64,000 nt of DNA, taken from positions 992,001 to 1,056,000 of the forward strand of contig JAXLTY010000001.1 in NCBI GenBank assembly GCA_046329815.1. The letters run 5' to 3'. Under the pieces are notes generated by a model that saw only the letters and a program-made list of their open reading frames with translations, did no database searches and was not told the origin of the DNA. A program made the translations under genes and the position numbers. Positions 17,061-25,845 of this stretch are shown here, one piece after another. The number at the start of each line of letters is the position of its first letter. Position 1 is the first letter of the stretch. The DNA is from JADJSS01 sp046329815. Its GTDB lineage: Bacteria > Bacteroidota > Bacteroidia > Chitinophagales > JADIYW01.

Positions 17061-18724
17061 TTATGTGTATCCTTAATTAATAGATAAGGCACAAAATTAC
17101 CTGTTTTTTGCTTAAAAAAGCCATACTTTTCCGGCTGATTTAGCAAATCAGAGAAAACAGTATCATTTTTAACCTTTTTTAGAGCGAGTAAGGTTGGCGT
17201 AACGTAAATAATATCTATTTGCTTAGTGTTAATGAAATCGCTTAACACAGCATCTTTCTCATAAACATATTCCTGATTGTAATTAACAAAATTGGGCGGC
17301 ATCAAATTGGTCATGCTGCCTTCTGCGTCAAAAATAGTCGTTCTTTTATTTGATGGAAAATGTTTTCTGATATACTTTATAGTAGTTGCATTACAAGTGC
17401 TGTCTTCTTGTCGGAACAAATTATAATAACGAAAATCTTCAGCAGCAGGTGTCACATAAATCCAAACAAAAGACAATACAATTATTTTATGCATCGGCTG
17501 GTCAATTTCAATATTGAATGAAGAAAGTGCGACAGCAGCCAGCAACATCAAAAACGGAACCTGCAATAAAACATAGTGATGTCTCGGATATGCGTAAATG
17601 CAAATAAAAACAGTTGGTGCCACCACTAAAGACAACATAAAAAAAGTAAATAAATTCGCTTTTATTAAAATTAAAAAGCGCTTGGTAAAATGTTTTGCAG
17701 TAGCTCCAAATGAAAGATAAATGATTAGAAACATAGAACCAACCATCAGGCATAGCCAATGAAAATCTTTAGTAAAGACTGGAAAAAAGAAACTAACCGT
17801 TGTCTTTCCGGTAAGCAAAATATAGTGTTTTAAATTAAAGAAGATGTGTTGAAAAAACATCTTGGAATTAGAATGAATAATTGCACTTAACGAAGAAACA
17901 TCCGGGAAATATTGTTTGTTGGTTTCATTAAATTCCAGCCAAAATGGTGTTTGTGCATTTTTCCACACGGCATCATTCCAGGCAAAATGCTGCAAAAAAA
18001 CACGCAAGCTTCGTTGTGAATCACCATTATTTAATGGCGTTTTGAAGAAGATGAACATAAATATAAAACAAGCAACAAGTGTTGCAAAAGTTCCAATTTC
18101 AATCTTTGTTATCTTTTTAATTTTTACTAAAAACAATATAATCGTTAAAACAAAGCATGCTAAGAACGGCAGAAATAATTCAGGACGCGCATACGAACAT
18201 ATCATAAAAGCAAATGACATTACACTGAATTTTAAAAATGTAGTTTTGCTGTATTTTGCGATTAAGATGCCTGTAATTATAACGATGATACAAAAATGAG
18301 AAATACGCGGCCAAACCGGTAAATTGATAAAACTCGATAAAAAGAACAGTGCTAAAATGAACGACAAAATACGCTGTACACCGCAAGACAACAGCAATAA
18401 AAATAAAGCAATGGAAATCAGTATTGTGGTCAGTTTGAAATTGAAATAATACAGGTATAACTTATCGTGAATGAACAACGATACTATTTTATACCATAAC
18501 GAATAACTTGGGCCCCAATCGTGCGGAATAAAATCAAACATACAGGTTCCACGATGCAAATACAGCGATTCGTCCCAAAAGAGCACATCCATGTAGTTTT
18601 GCAAATTCCATGTTATTTTGATGCCGCAAACGATCAACAGCACAATTCCAAGCAATAAAAAACGATCGAATTTCAGGAAATTTTGTTCTTTATTTTTCAG
18701 CAATATTTTCCACAGGACCTGCAT
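17057..18724 (-). CDS. GT-C-like membrane protein (paralogue of 29830-31485)
   Basis: This 555-residue protein has a first helix, then a loop with WDESLYLHRG and HDWGPSYSLWYK, about ten further helices (CSYARPELFLPF in the middle) and a C-terminal soluble domain. An acidic DE pair in the first extracytoplasmic loop is the usual GT-C signature. The same landmarks (DEADY, NWGPFYGLWYR, CSYARLEAY, a KNDT...YGF C-terminal segment) occur in the protein at 29830-31485, so the two are paralogues. A polyprenyl-phosphate-sugar glycosyltransferase role is likely. It is the first gene of a minus-strand run: GT-C, polymerase, glycoside hydrolase. Confidence 0.72.
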   Translation of the reverse strand: MQVLWKILLKNKEQNFLKFDRFLLLGIVLLIVCGIKITWNLQNYMDVLFWDESLYLHRGTCMFDFIPHDWGPSYSLWYKIVSLFIHDKLYLYYFNFKLTTILISIALFLLLLSCGVQRILSFILALFFLSSFINLPVWPRISHFCIIVIITGILIAKYSKTTFLKFSVMSFAFMICSYARPELFLPFLACFVLTIILFLVKIKKITKIEIGTFATLVACFIFMFIFFKTPLNNGDSQRSLRVFLQHFAWNDAVWKNAQTPFWLEFNETNKQYFPDVSSLSAIIHSNSKMFFQHIFFNLKHYILLTGKTTVSFFFPVFTKDFHWLCLMVGSMFLIIYLSFGATAKHFTKRFLILIKANLFTFFMLSLVVAPTVFICIYAYPRHHYVLLQVPFLMLLAAVALSSFNIEIDQPMHKIIVLSFVWIYVTPAAEDFRYYNLFRQEDSTCNATTIKYIRKHFPSNKRTTIFDAEGSMTNLMPPNFVNYNQEYVYEKDAVLSDFINTKQIDIIYVTPTLLALKKVKNDTVFSDLLNQPEKYGFFKQKTGNFVPYLLIKDTHK

Positions 18725-18731
18725 CTATTAA

Positions 18732-18739
18732 CGAAGATA
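18732..18739 (-). promoter_or_regulatory. Putative near-leaderless promoter -7 box for the GT-C gene
   Basis: TATCTTCG on the minus strand, identical to the box before gyrB, ends 7 nt before the ATG at 18724. Transcription from it would start at or next to the start codon. Confidence 0.45.
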
Positions 18740-18836
18740 CTTAATTTTTAGAAGTAAATTTATTTTCGGTTAATTAATTCAAGTAAGTTGATTTTTTGAT
18801 TATTTTGCAACGGAATCAACCAATTACGGAGCAATT

Positions 18837-19904
18837 ATGCATAAAAATAATTTTGATTTTTTACGACTGACTTTTGCGCTTTTGGTAGTGGTTCATCATA
18901 GTTTTCCGCTTTCAGGTGCATCTGAACAAGACATTCTGTATTATGCAACAAATGGCGTCTTGTCGTTCTCATACATTGGTGTGCGTGGCTTTTTTGTGAT
19001 CAGCGGTTTTTTGATTTTTCCCAGTTTAATGCGTTCTAAAAACTTAGTTGATTATTTTGTAAAACGTGTACTACGCATTTATCCTGGTTTGTTTGTTGTC
19101 TTAGCCATTACTTTATTTTTTTGCATGTTTTTTTATAATGGCAGTATGTTTTCATTTTTTAAAATGAAAGAAACCTACACGTACATTCCTGTCAATCTGA
19201 GTTTGATAAAATTGCAAAATTATATTCCTGGTGTTTTTGGTGACAACCAATTGCCAAGAGCCATCAATGGTTCATTATGGACAATTGTATATGAATTCAC
19301 GCTGTATTGCACGATCGCTTTTTTTATTTTTTTAAAAGATAAAAGCATTTTGTTCCAACGTATTTTATTGCTTGTTTTTATTACGTTGTTTTTAGCAATT
19401 CGTGTTTCTCAAACACAATTGGAAACAATACATATCGGCACGTTAGGATTAACAACTTTCGCGCACAACGGAATCTATTTTTATGTTGGTGCATTACTAT
19501 CAACATACGACCTTCAAAGAATTCCTTATAAGTTATTCATACTAATTGCAAGTTTTGTGATTTGGATTTGCTTATTGCAAAATCCTAATTTTGAATTGAT
19601 TCAGTATTTATTATTTCCGATTATCGTGCTGTTCTTTGGTACTTATTCTACTAAATATTTAAATTCCATCGGTGAAAAAATCGGCGACTTGTCGTATGGC
19701 GTTTATATTTACGGTTTTCCAATCCAACAAACATTAATGCATTTCTTTGTATTGAATTGTTTGCAACTGACATTATTTGCAATACCAATAATATTCATAT
19801 TTGCCTGGTTTTCCTGGCATTTTATAGAAAAAACTGCCTTGGACAATAAATCTAAAGTATATGCTTTCCTGGAAAAGAAATGGAATCTGAAATCTATTGC
19901 TTAG
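18837..19904 (+). CDS. Acyltransferase family 3 (OafA-like) membrane protein
   Basis: This 355-residue protein has about ten transmembrane segments. It opens with NNFDFLRLTFALLVVVHHSFPLSG, the family-3 acyltransferase signature in which the arginine and the paired histidines are essential. GVRGFFVISGFLI follows at about residues 48-60. Such enzymes O-acetylate (or otherwise acylate) sugars of surface glycans using cytoplasmic acyl-CoA. Its gene overlaps the 3' end of the convergent GT4 gene by 11 bp. A second family-3 protein is encoded at 28029-29114. Confidence 0.9.
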   Translation: MHKNNFDFLRLTFALLVVVHHSFPLSGASEQDILYYATNGVLSFSYIGVRGFFVISGFLIFPSLMRSKNLVDYFVKRVLRIYPGLFVVLAITLFFCMFFYNGSMFSFFKMKETYTYIPVNLSLIKLQNYIPGVFGDNQLPRAINGSLWTIVYEFTLYCTIAFFIFLKDKSILFQRILLLVFITLFLAIRVSQTQLETIHIGTLGLTTFAHNGIYFYVGALLSTYDLQRIPYKLFILIASFVIWICLLQNPNFELIQYLLFPIIVLFFGTYSTKYLNSIGEKIGDLSYGVYIYGFPIQQTLMHFFVLNCLQLTLFAIPIIFIFAWFSWHFIEKTALDNKSKVYAFLEKKWNLKSIA

Positions 19905-20880
19905 CATATCGTTTAAAAATTTCCAGATGTAAAAAAGCAGACTTTTCCCAACTGAAAGCAGCAATTTTTTTCAGTGCGTTTTGGCTCAATGTATCATGTA
20001 AATTTTTATCATTCATCACCGTTTGCATGGCAGCTTGTATTTCATTGGTTTTCGTCGGATTCACCAATATAGCTGCATCTTTCGCAATTTCTTCACAAGC
20101 AGATGTATTGCTTGTAATTACAGGTACACCGCAGGCCATCGCTTCCAGCAAAGGCATACCGAAACTTTCGCGTATGGATGGAAATACAAATGCATAAGCA
20201 GCTTTCATGAATTTTGCTATTTGCTTGCTTTCAACAGCCGTAGTAATCATCGTGATTTTAGGGTCATTCATCTTGTTTGGATAATTCGGGCACACAATCA
20301 AAAATGGCAGTTTATTCGGATCTTTTATTTGTTGATAAGCATCGATCATTCTTTCAATATTTTTAATCGGCTGATAAACTGAAACATGAAAAAGATGGTC
20401 TTTTGCACCGCTTTGCCTGAAAAATAAATTATCGTCATAGCCATGATAGATCACTGAAATTTGATTGGCGTCCAAATGTAATTCATCCATGATTTCTTCT
20501 TTCGCAAAATTAGAAACCGTAATAATATGTGCCACCTGATGCTTATAAATTTTCCAGAAAAATCGACGTTTCGCATTAATAAAAAAACCTTTCACTTTAT
20601 TTATAAATGAATCGCCAAAGGTATATTTTAAAGGCATTGACAGGTTTGCCGCGCCGTGCAAAGTAACAATCCAAGGTATATCCGTTTGCATGATCTTACG
20701 ATTCGGATAGCGCGCACCGGTACATGTAGGATCCCAAATAACATCAACATTCGGGATCTCGTCATTTTTACCAAAAAAGAAAACCTCATGTGCATGCTGC
20801 TGTAAATACAACACAATATTATCTGTGTAAATTTTTACACTCATAGTATCGTGTTGCGGTTTCCAGATTCCGATCTTCAC
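19894..20880 (-). CDS. Glycosyltransferase family 4
   Basis: This 328-residue cytoplasmic GT-B enzyme transfers a sugar from a nucleotide donor. The C-terminal Rossmann domain has the donor-site signature SIRESFGMPLLEAMACGVPVITSNTSACEEI, including the EX7E motif. The N-terminal domain has ITVSNFAKEEI and VIYHGYD. The start is a GTG at 20880, one base after the stop of the flippase gene, so the two form a coupled pair. It is likely to build the glycan repeat unit exported by the flippase. No ATG is available nearby. Confidence 0.9.
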   Translation of the reverse strand: MKIGIWKPQHDTMSVKIYTDNIVLYLQQHAHEVFFFGKNDEIPNVDVIWDPTCTGARYPNRKIMQTDIPWIVTLHGAANLSMPLKYTFGDSFINKVKGFFINAKRRFFWKIYKHQVAHIITVSNFAKEEIMDELHLDANQISVIYHGYDDNLFFRQSGAKDHLFHVSVYQPIKNIERMIDAYQQIKDPNKLPFLIVCPNYPNKMNDPKITMITTAVESKQIAKFMKAAYAFVFPSIRESFGMPLLEAMACGVPVITSNTSACEEIAKDAAILVNPTKTNEIQAAMQTVMNDKNLHDTLSQNALKKIAAFSWEKSAFLHLEIFKRYAKQ

Positions 20881-20881
20881 T

Positions 20882-22243
20882 TTATTGTTGTGTTTTATTC
20901 AGATGCATAAATGGTATATAACCGATAAAAAATCCAAATGTATGTTTAATGTAAATGGTTCCAATGATATTCCACGCAATCATGCTTATTGAGTTTGCTG
21001 CAGCAGCGCCTAAGATTCCAAATTTCGGTATCAATATAAAATTCGCTGTAATATTTATTAACGCGCCAATAAACGAGATGTTCCTGAATTGCTTATGATG
21101 TCCTGTTCCGTTAAGCAACTGCGCTACAGGACCGCAGATCGTATTTACTACCTGACCAATCGTCAATACTGACAAACAAATTGCTCCTTGCATAAATTCC
21201 TTGCCATATAACCACATGACATATTTTGAAAAGAACAACAATATTATAAAAACAGGCAAGCTTAATCCAAAAATCAGCTTAGATGATTTATTCGTAATGC
21301 GTTGCACTTCGTCTAATTTTTGTTGCGTAAATAATTGAGTGATCTTTGGCTGAACAGTAGTATTTAAAGCAACTAACAAAGTCGCAGCCAGCATAGAAAT
21401 ATTTGCACAGGTTTTATAAATACCAACACTGTCGGTTCCAATTCCATTCGATTTTAATATAAAAACATCTGCGCTGTTATTGATCAGAAAGGCAAGATAG
21501 GTCAACAACATTGGAAATGCCATTGAGAAAATTTCGTTGTATGAAATTGTTTTTATGGTGTGTTCTGCTTGCGCAGGTTTTACAAAATGTTTGTATATAG
21601 GTATTAATGAAAACAACCAAGGCAACACACATAAGGTTGTCCAATGCAGATAAATAGGATTGTAAACATTGAAAAAATAAAATGTTACGAGCAATAAAAT
21701 AACCAGGCGAATAATTGTTGGAATAACCAATGACATATTCGCTGTATGTACTTTCAGTGCGGCACGCAAACTAAAATAATTCAGGTCGCCTAACACAAAA
21801 AATGGCAAAAACAATCCGGATATTCTAAACAGCCAAAGCATATTGGGTTCGTTCCAGTACGCACACAACCATGGCGCGATAAAATACAATATCACAGCAC
21901 TGATCAGCGAAAAAATCAGGATAATTTGGTTGCCTTTTAAAAAAAGCGCATAGCTGGTTTTAGTATTGTATTTTTGATTGTATTCAGGTATCAGTTTTTG
22001 CAGTGCATCTTTCACACCAAAATTAATAAAGATGGCAAAAATTCCCATTACGGTTACAATCAGTGTCAGTCTTCCGGATGCTTCTGCGCCATATAATCTT
22101 CCGATCAGCACACCTGAAATAAAACGCAATCCTTGTACAAAAAACAGTGTAATTGCCGTTGACAAACTGCCTTTCAATACAAAACTGAAATTTTGGTCTT
22201 GCAGCGCTCTTTCTAATTTTTCTTTATAAAACGGAATCTTCAA
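20882..22243 (-). CDS. Wzx-like oligosaccharide flippase
   Basis: This 453-residue protein has 12-14 transmembrane segments in the MATE/MVF (PST) superfamily. The N-terminal GSLSTAITLFFVQGLRFISGVLIGRLYGAEASGRLTLIV is typical of polysaccharide flippases. It moves undecaprenyl-linked oligosaccharide to the outer leaflet for polymerisation. The start is a TTG at 22243, the only candidate near the family's usual N-terminus. A minus-strand -7 box at 22261-22268 lies just upstream. The GT4 gene follows after one base. Confidence 0.85.
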   Translation of the reverse strand: MKIPFYKEKLERALQDQNFSFVLKGSLSTAITLFFVQGLRFISGVLIGRLYGAEASGRLTLIVTVMGIFAIFINFGVKDALQKLIPEYNQKYNTKTSYALFLKGNQIILIFSLISAVILYFIAPWLCAYWNEPNMLWLFRISGLFLPFFVLGDLNYFSLRAALKVHTANMSLVIPTIIRLVILLLVTFYFFNVYNPIYLHWTTLCVLPWLFSLIPIYKHFVKPAQAEHTIKTISYNEIFSMAFPMLLTYLAFLINNSADVFILKSNGIGTDSVGIYKTCANISMLAATLLVALNTTVQPKITQLFTQQKLDEVQRITNKSSKLIFGLSLPVFIILLFFSKYVMWLYGKEFMQGAICLSVLTIGQVVNTICGPVAQLLNGTGHHKQFRNISFIGALINITANFILIPKFGILGAAAANSISMIAWNIIGTIYIKHTFGFFIGYIPFMHLNKTQQ

Positions 22244-22260
22244 TGGCTTTTGTATTATTA

Positions 22261-22268
22261 CAAAAATA
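22261..22268 (-). promoter_or_regulatory. Putative flippase promoter -7 box
   Basis: TATTTTTG on the minus strand is a full TAnnTTTG match, 17 nt before the TTG start at 22243. It faces the plus-strand box at 22307-22314 in a 160-bp divergent region. Confidence 0.4.
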
Positions 22269-22306
22269 GCATTTGTATTTTATTGATGTACATCGCTAAT
22301 TTTTAT

Positions 22307-22314
22307 TATTTTTG
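22307..22314 (+). promoter_or_regulatory. Putative MBOAT gene promoter -7 box
   Basis: TATTTTTG is a full TAnnTTTG match 89 nt before the ATG at 22404. An ATTG lies 21 nt upstream as a possible -33 element. The local AT-richness makes chance matches likely. Confidence 0.35.
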
Positions 22315-22403
22315 ATGATTGGCAGAATTGCCATTACATGTTATTGCAAACTGCTTTTCGCTATATGTAATAACACAACCAAAATCCGATTCAAAAACAG
22401 AAT

Positions 22404-23915
22404 ATGCTTTTTAACTCTATCCATTTTTTGTTCTTTTTTCCCATTTTCTGTTATTTGTATTTAACAATTCCTAAAAAACATCAATGGAAAGTATTAGTAG
22501 CCGGCGGTTATTATTTCTACGGAAGTTTTAGTCCGTTTTTTGCGATCATTTTATTTGTCATCACTTGCAATGATTTCTTTGCTGCGAAAATGATGGATAA
22601 AGAATCATTGCAGCAACGCAAAAAGAAGTGGCTACTCTTGAGCATGATCGGAAATCTCGGTATTCTGTTCACTTTTAAATACCTGGATTTCGTTGACAAT
22701 AACATTCGTTCATTATTGTCTGTTTTTCATATTTCATGGATGGTTCCGGAAATCTGGTTTAATAATTGGATGGTTCCTGTTGGCGTTTCATTTCTAACAT
22801 TTCAATCGTTAAGTTATACGATTGATGTTTACAAAGGCGTGACAAAAGCAGAACAACATTTTGGTTATTTCGCATCGTTCACTGCATTTTGGCCGGTAAT
22901 GGTAAACGGACCGATTGAGCGTGCAAAAAATTTATTGCCACAAATTAAAGAAGAACATCGATTTGATTATGACAGAATAAGACAAGGTTTATTTCGCATG
23001 GCTTGGGGAATTTTCAAGAAAGCTGTGATCGCCGACCGGCTTGCATTTTATGTTGACAATATGTACATGCATTACAATGACATTTCCGGTTGGACAACAT
23101 TACTTGGCGGCTTGTTTTTTTTCATTCGTGTTTATTGTGATTTTTCAGGTTATTCAGATATAGCACTTGGCGCTGCAAAAGTATTAGGTATTGATATCAT
23201 GGAAAATTTCAAACGACCATTTTTTGCTAAAAACTTAGCAGATTTCTGGACGCGCTGGCATATTTCTTTATCTACCTGGCTGACTGATTATGTTTTCTTT
23301 TATTTAGGTGCCTATAAAGCAAGCAGCAAGCGTGTTGTGTTCAATGTTATTTTTGTATTGGCTTTATGCGGTTTGTGGCATGGCGCTAACTGGCCGATGG
23401 TGCTTTCATTTACTATGGTTGGTGTATTTATGGCGATACGATATATGTGGCAAAACACGGTCGTTCGTTCTATTAAGCCAAGTAACAGCTATCGTCTGTT
23501 CGACAAGTATTTTCCTGACTTTGCGCACAGTATTATTACTATATTTTTGTTCCTGTTTTGCTTTTTATTATTTAATGTACATACAGCCGAAACTGCTATC
23601 AATAAATTACATCCAACAGAACAGGTAAGCTGGATTACTATTGCAGAAGTATTATACCGTAATTTATTTAAGCTAAATACCGCAAATTATTTTCATGAAT
23701 GGATGATACATAAAGGCATTGTTCAGTTTGGTGTGGCAATATTTTTTATAATTGTATTGTTTGTTACAGAAGCCATTATTGGCGATACAAAAATCGAAAA
23801 CGTTGTATTAGCAAAAAACAAAATTACACGTTGGATCATTTATTCATTATTATTACTCAGTATTGTGTGGTTCGGAATTTTTAATAATACTTCATTTGTT
23901 TATTTTCAGTATTAA
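22404..23915 (+). CDS. MBOAT-family O-acyltransferase (AlgI-like)
   Basis: This 503-residue membrane-bound O-acyltransferase has about 11 transmembrane segments. The two conserved histidines of the family are present: His286 in FWTRWHISLSTW and the catalytic His326 in LWHGANW. AlgI- and DltB-type proteins pass an acetyl or D-alanyl group across the membrane to a partner that modifies an extracellular polymer. The partner is the next gene, which begins on the base after this stop (TAA then ATG). Polysaccharide O-acetylation is the most likely role. Confidence 0.92.
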   Translation: MLFNSIHFLFFFPIFCYLYLTIPKKHQWKVLVAGGYYFYGSFSPFFAIILFVITCNDFFAAKMMDKESLQQRKKKWLLLSMIGNLGILFTFKYLDFVDNNIRSLLSVFHISWMVPEIWFNNWMVPVGVSFLTFQSLSYTIDVYKGVTKAEQHFGYFASFTAFWPVMVNGPIERAKNLLPQIKEEHRFDYDRIRQGLFRMAWGIFKKAVIADRLAFYVDNMYMHYNDISGWTTLLGGLFFFIRVYCDFSGYSDIALGAAKVLGIDIMENFKRPFFAKNLADFWTRWHISLSTWLTDYVFFYLGAYKASSKRVVFNVIFVLALCGLWHGANWPMVLSFTMVGVFMAIRYMWQNTVVRSIKPSNSYRLFDKYFPDFAHSIITIFLFLFCFLLFNVHTAETAINKLHPTEQVSWITIAEVLYRNLFKLNTANYFHEWMIHKGIVQFGVAIFFIIVLFVTEAIIGDTKIENVVLAKNKITRWIIYSLLLLSIVWFGIFNNTSFVYFQY

Positions 23916-24992
23916 ATGAAAAAGCTCGTTAAAAATATAGTTCTCTTATTCGCAATTCTGTTGCTATGTTCATTCATCGTAAAACTATTTATTCCGTTTT
24001 ATTGGGGCGACTCTACACAGGCAACAAAGTTTGAATATTACAAACAAAACAGTAAAAACTACAATGCGGTTTATTTAGGTGGCAGTTTAGAATACAGACA
24101 TTTAGATCCGGAAATTATTGACAGCATTGCGCAAAAAAATGGTATTAATCTGCATTCTTTTAATTTAGGTATTGACGGACATGGCATTGTACAGCAAATG
24201 ACAGACCTAGATGGCTTATTAAAAATAGACAATCCGAATTTAAAATACATTTTCTTAAGCGTCAGCAGTGATCCATATTTTTATCCGAATAATATGCATA
24301 CAACAAAATGGATTGCATGGCAAAATACAACTTCAACTTACAGAGCATTATACACTATTGCATCTTTGAAGCAAGGCAACTTAAAAAGTTATGCAAAATA
24401 TTATTATTACTACGGAATGACATGGTTTGAAAGTATCTTTAAAATTGGCATTCTACCTGATGTAATAAATTATGCTGTTACAAAAAACAATACAGATAGC
24501 AGTTACATTGGAAAACAAAAGAATGGATTTTATCCTTATGATTATGAAGAATATCATTTATTTATGGAATATAAATGGCAAGACACGATGCTTTTAGAAT
24601 CTAGAAAGGTTTATGAAAGTGACAAATGGAAGCGAGACTCATTAACAGCATCCATTACAAAATCTTATAATGATTATAAAGAAACAGATAAGCCAAATTC
24701 GGCAATGGTACAACTCTGCATGGATGCTTATAAAAAATGTGCTAAAAAAGGCATCCAGGTTTATTTTATGTTGCCGCCGCGCGCTCGCACCAACTATAGT
24801 ATTTTGTTACCAATTTTCAATGCGATGCCAGCAAATACAAAGATAGAATTTGCCGATCCTCGCAAGTATCCGAAATATTACGATGTGCAATACGGTTATA
24901 ATTTTCATCATTTAAATTATAAAGGCGCTAAAATACTAAGTACCGATTTTGGAAATTTGTTGGTACAAACTATACAAAAAGACAGTTTATAA
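23916..24992 (+). CDS. SGNH/DltD-like partner of the MBOAT protein
   Basis: This 358-residue protein has an N-terminal membrane anchor (residues 5-27) and an extracytoplasmic domain. YLGGSLEYRHLDPE has a Ser57 placed like the SGNH nucleophile. A conserved GIDGHG follows, and the C-terminal FHHLNYKGAK (His331/332) fits the catalytic His-containing block of DltD/AlgX-like enzymes. These act with an MBOAT protein to move the acyl group onto the glycan. It is directly fused in sequence to the MBOAT gene with no gap. No named orthologue is recognised. Confidence 0.75.
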   Translation: MKKLVKNIVLLFAILLLCSFIVKLFIPFYWGDSTQATKFEYYKQNSKNYNAVYLGGSLEYRHLDPEIIDSIAQKNGINLHSFNLGIDGHGIVQQMTDLDGLLKIDNPNLKYIFLSVSSDPYFYPNNMHTTKWIAWQNTTSTYRALYTIASLKQGNLKSYAKYYYYYGMTWFESIFKIGILPDVINYAVTKNNTDSSYIGKQKNGFYPYDYEEYHLFMEYKWQDTMLLESRKVYESDKWKRDSLTASITKSYNDYKETDKPNSAMVQLCMDAYKKCAKKGIQVYFMLPPRARTNYSILLPIFNAMPANTKIEFADPRKYPKYYDVQYGYNFHHLNYKGAKILSTDFGNLLVQTIQKDSL

Positions 24993-25023
24993 AAAAGGTA
25001 TGATTCTACGTTGGTAAACCTTT

Positions 25024-25178
25024 ATTTACACGTTCAAGACGTATAATTACAGGTTTTTGCACGTATAAATTGACGTATATAATCGTGTAAATCTACGTCT
25101 TGAGCGTGTAAATTTACGTCTTTAACGTATAAATCTACACTATATAACGTATAAATCTACGTCATACAACGTATTTTA
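25024..25178 (+). repeat. Array with about 21.5-bp period, helically phased, plus inverted half
   Basis: Seven units begin with GTRTAAAT-like sequence at 25041, 25063, 25085, 25106, 25127, 25149 and 25171, so spacings are 22, 22, 21, 21, 22 and 22 bp, two helical turns. The best units read GTGTAAATCTACGTCTTGAG. Most contain ACGT. The first 19 bases (25024-25042) are an inverted copy of 25095-25113 with one mismatch. The array lies between convergent 3' ends and encodes nothing. Confidence 0.8.
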
Positions 25179-25191
25179 GCCCTTTATGCAC

Positions 25192-25223
25192 AAAAAATGA
25201 CACTACAAGAGTGCCATCTTTTA
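25192..25223 (+). terminator. Bidirectional terminator hairpin
   Basis: An A run, a TGACACT / AGTGCCA stem with one mismatch around a 5-nt loop, and a T-rich run. It can serve both the SGNH gene (plus) and the gene at 25242-25754 (minus), which converge here. Confidence 0.6.
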
Positions 25224-25241
25224 TTAAGTTAAGAAAACATT

Positions 25242-25754
25242 TTAATTTGCCGGTGGTGTAGTTTCTGTATCATCCAGTGTAATTTCTTCCCCTTTATCGT
25301 TTACAAAGAATTGTTTCAATTCATTGTATTTTGCTTCGTAGCCACTGCTGCCGCCACCGTCATCTTCTGCTTTGTATTTTGTCCATTTATAATCCTGGCG
25401 CGCTTGCCCAAATAACACGTAATCTACCAATGTTCTCGGATCGTTGCAGAGTTCGTTTACTTCGTTCAGCATATCAATAACCATCATAAAATTTCTACGA
25501 GTGGTATAATTCTTTTGGAAATTTACCCAGTTCACATCTGCATTAGATAATGCAGGCATATTATCTCTATAATCTTTTACTTTGTTGATGACCAACTTGC
25601 TTTTTTCATTTACAGAACCATATTTTTGTCTGTCTTTTGGTTCGAGGTTAATAAATTTAGGTGATAATAATGCTTTTATTGCATTAAAATTTGTTCTTAA
25701 AGTTGCAACTTCTGCATCTGTAAGTTCCGGTAGGTTTATTGGTAATTGAGCCAT
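25242..25754 (-). CDS. Hypothetical soluble protein
   Basis: This is a 170-residue protein with no signal peptide or membrane segment. It is helical through residue 130, has a GGGSSG linker near 133-138, and an acidic C-terminal segment (GEEITLDDTETTPPAN). The N-terminal INLPELTDAEVATLRTNF is followed by alternating helix and charged segments. I do not recognise a family. It is transcribed alone, with its 3' end facing the repeat array. Confidence 0.65.
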   Translation of the reverse strand: MAQLPINLPELTDAEVATLRTNFNAIKALLSPKFINLEPKDRQKYGSVNEKSKLVINKVKDYRDNMPALSNADVNWVNFQKNYTTRRNFMMVIDMLNEVNELCNDPRTLVDYVLFGQARQDYKWTKYKAEDDGGGSSGYEAKYNELKQFFVNDKGEEITLDDTETTPPAN

Positions 25755-25845
25755 AATCTTTTGTTTTAATAATTAGAAATTTGTACCAAAATAGTTAAAA
25801 CAGCGAATGCCGTGTTATATACTGTGTTATTTTTAGTTAAGTCAA

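Noticed and set aside
25024..25178. Array at 25.0 kb as a CRISPR
   Set aside because: Units of 21-22 bp are contiguous with no unique spacers, and no cas genes are nearby.
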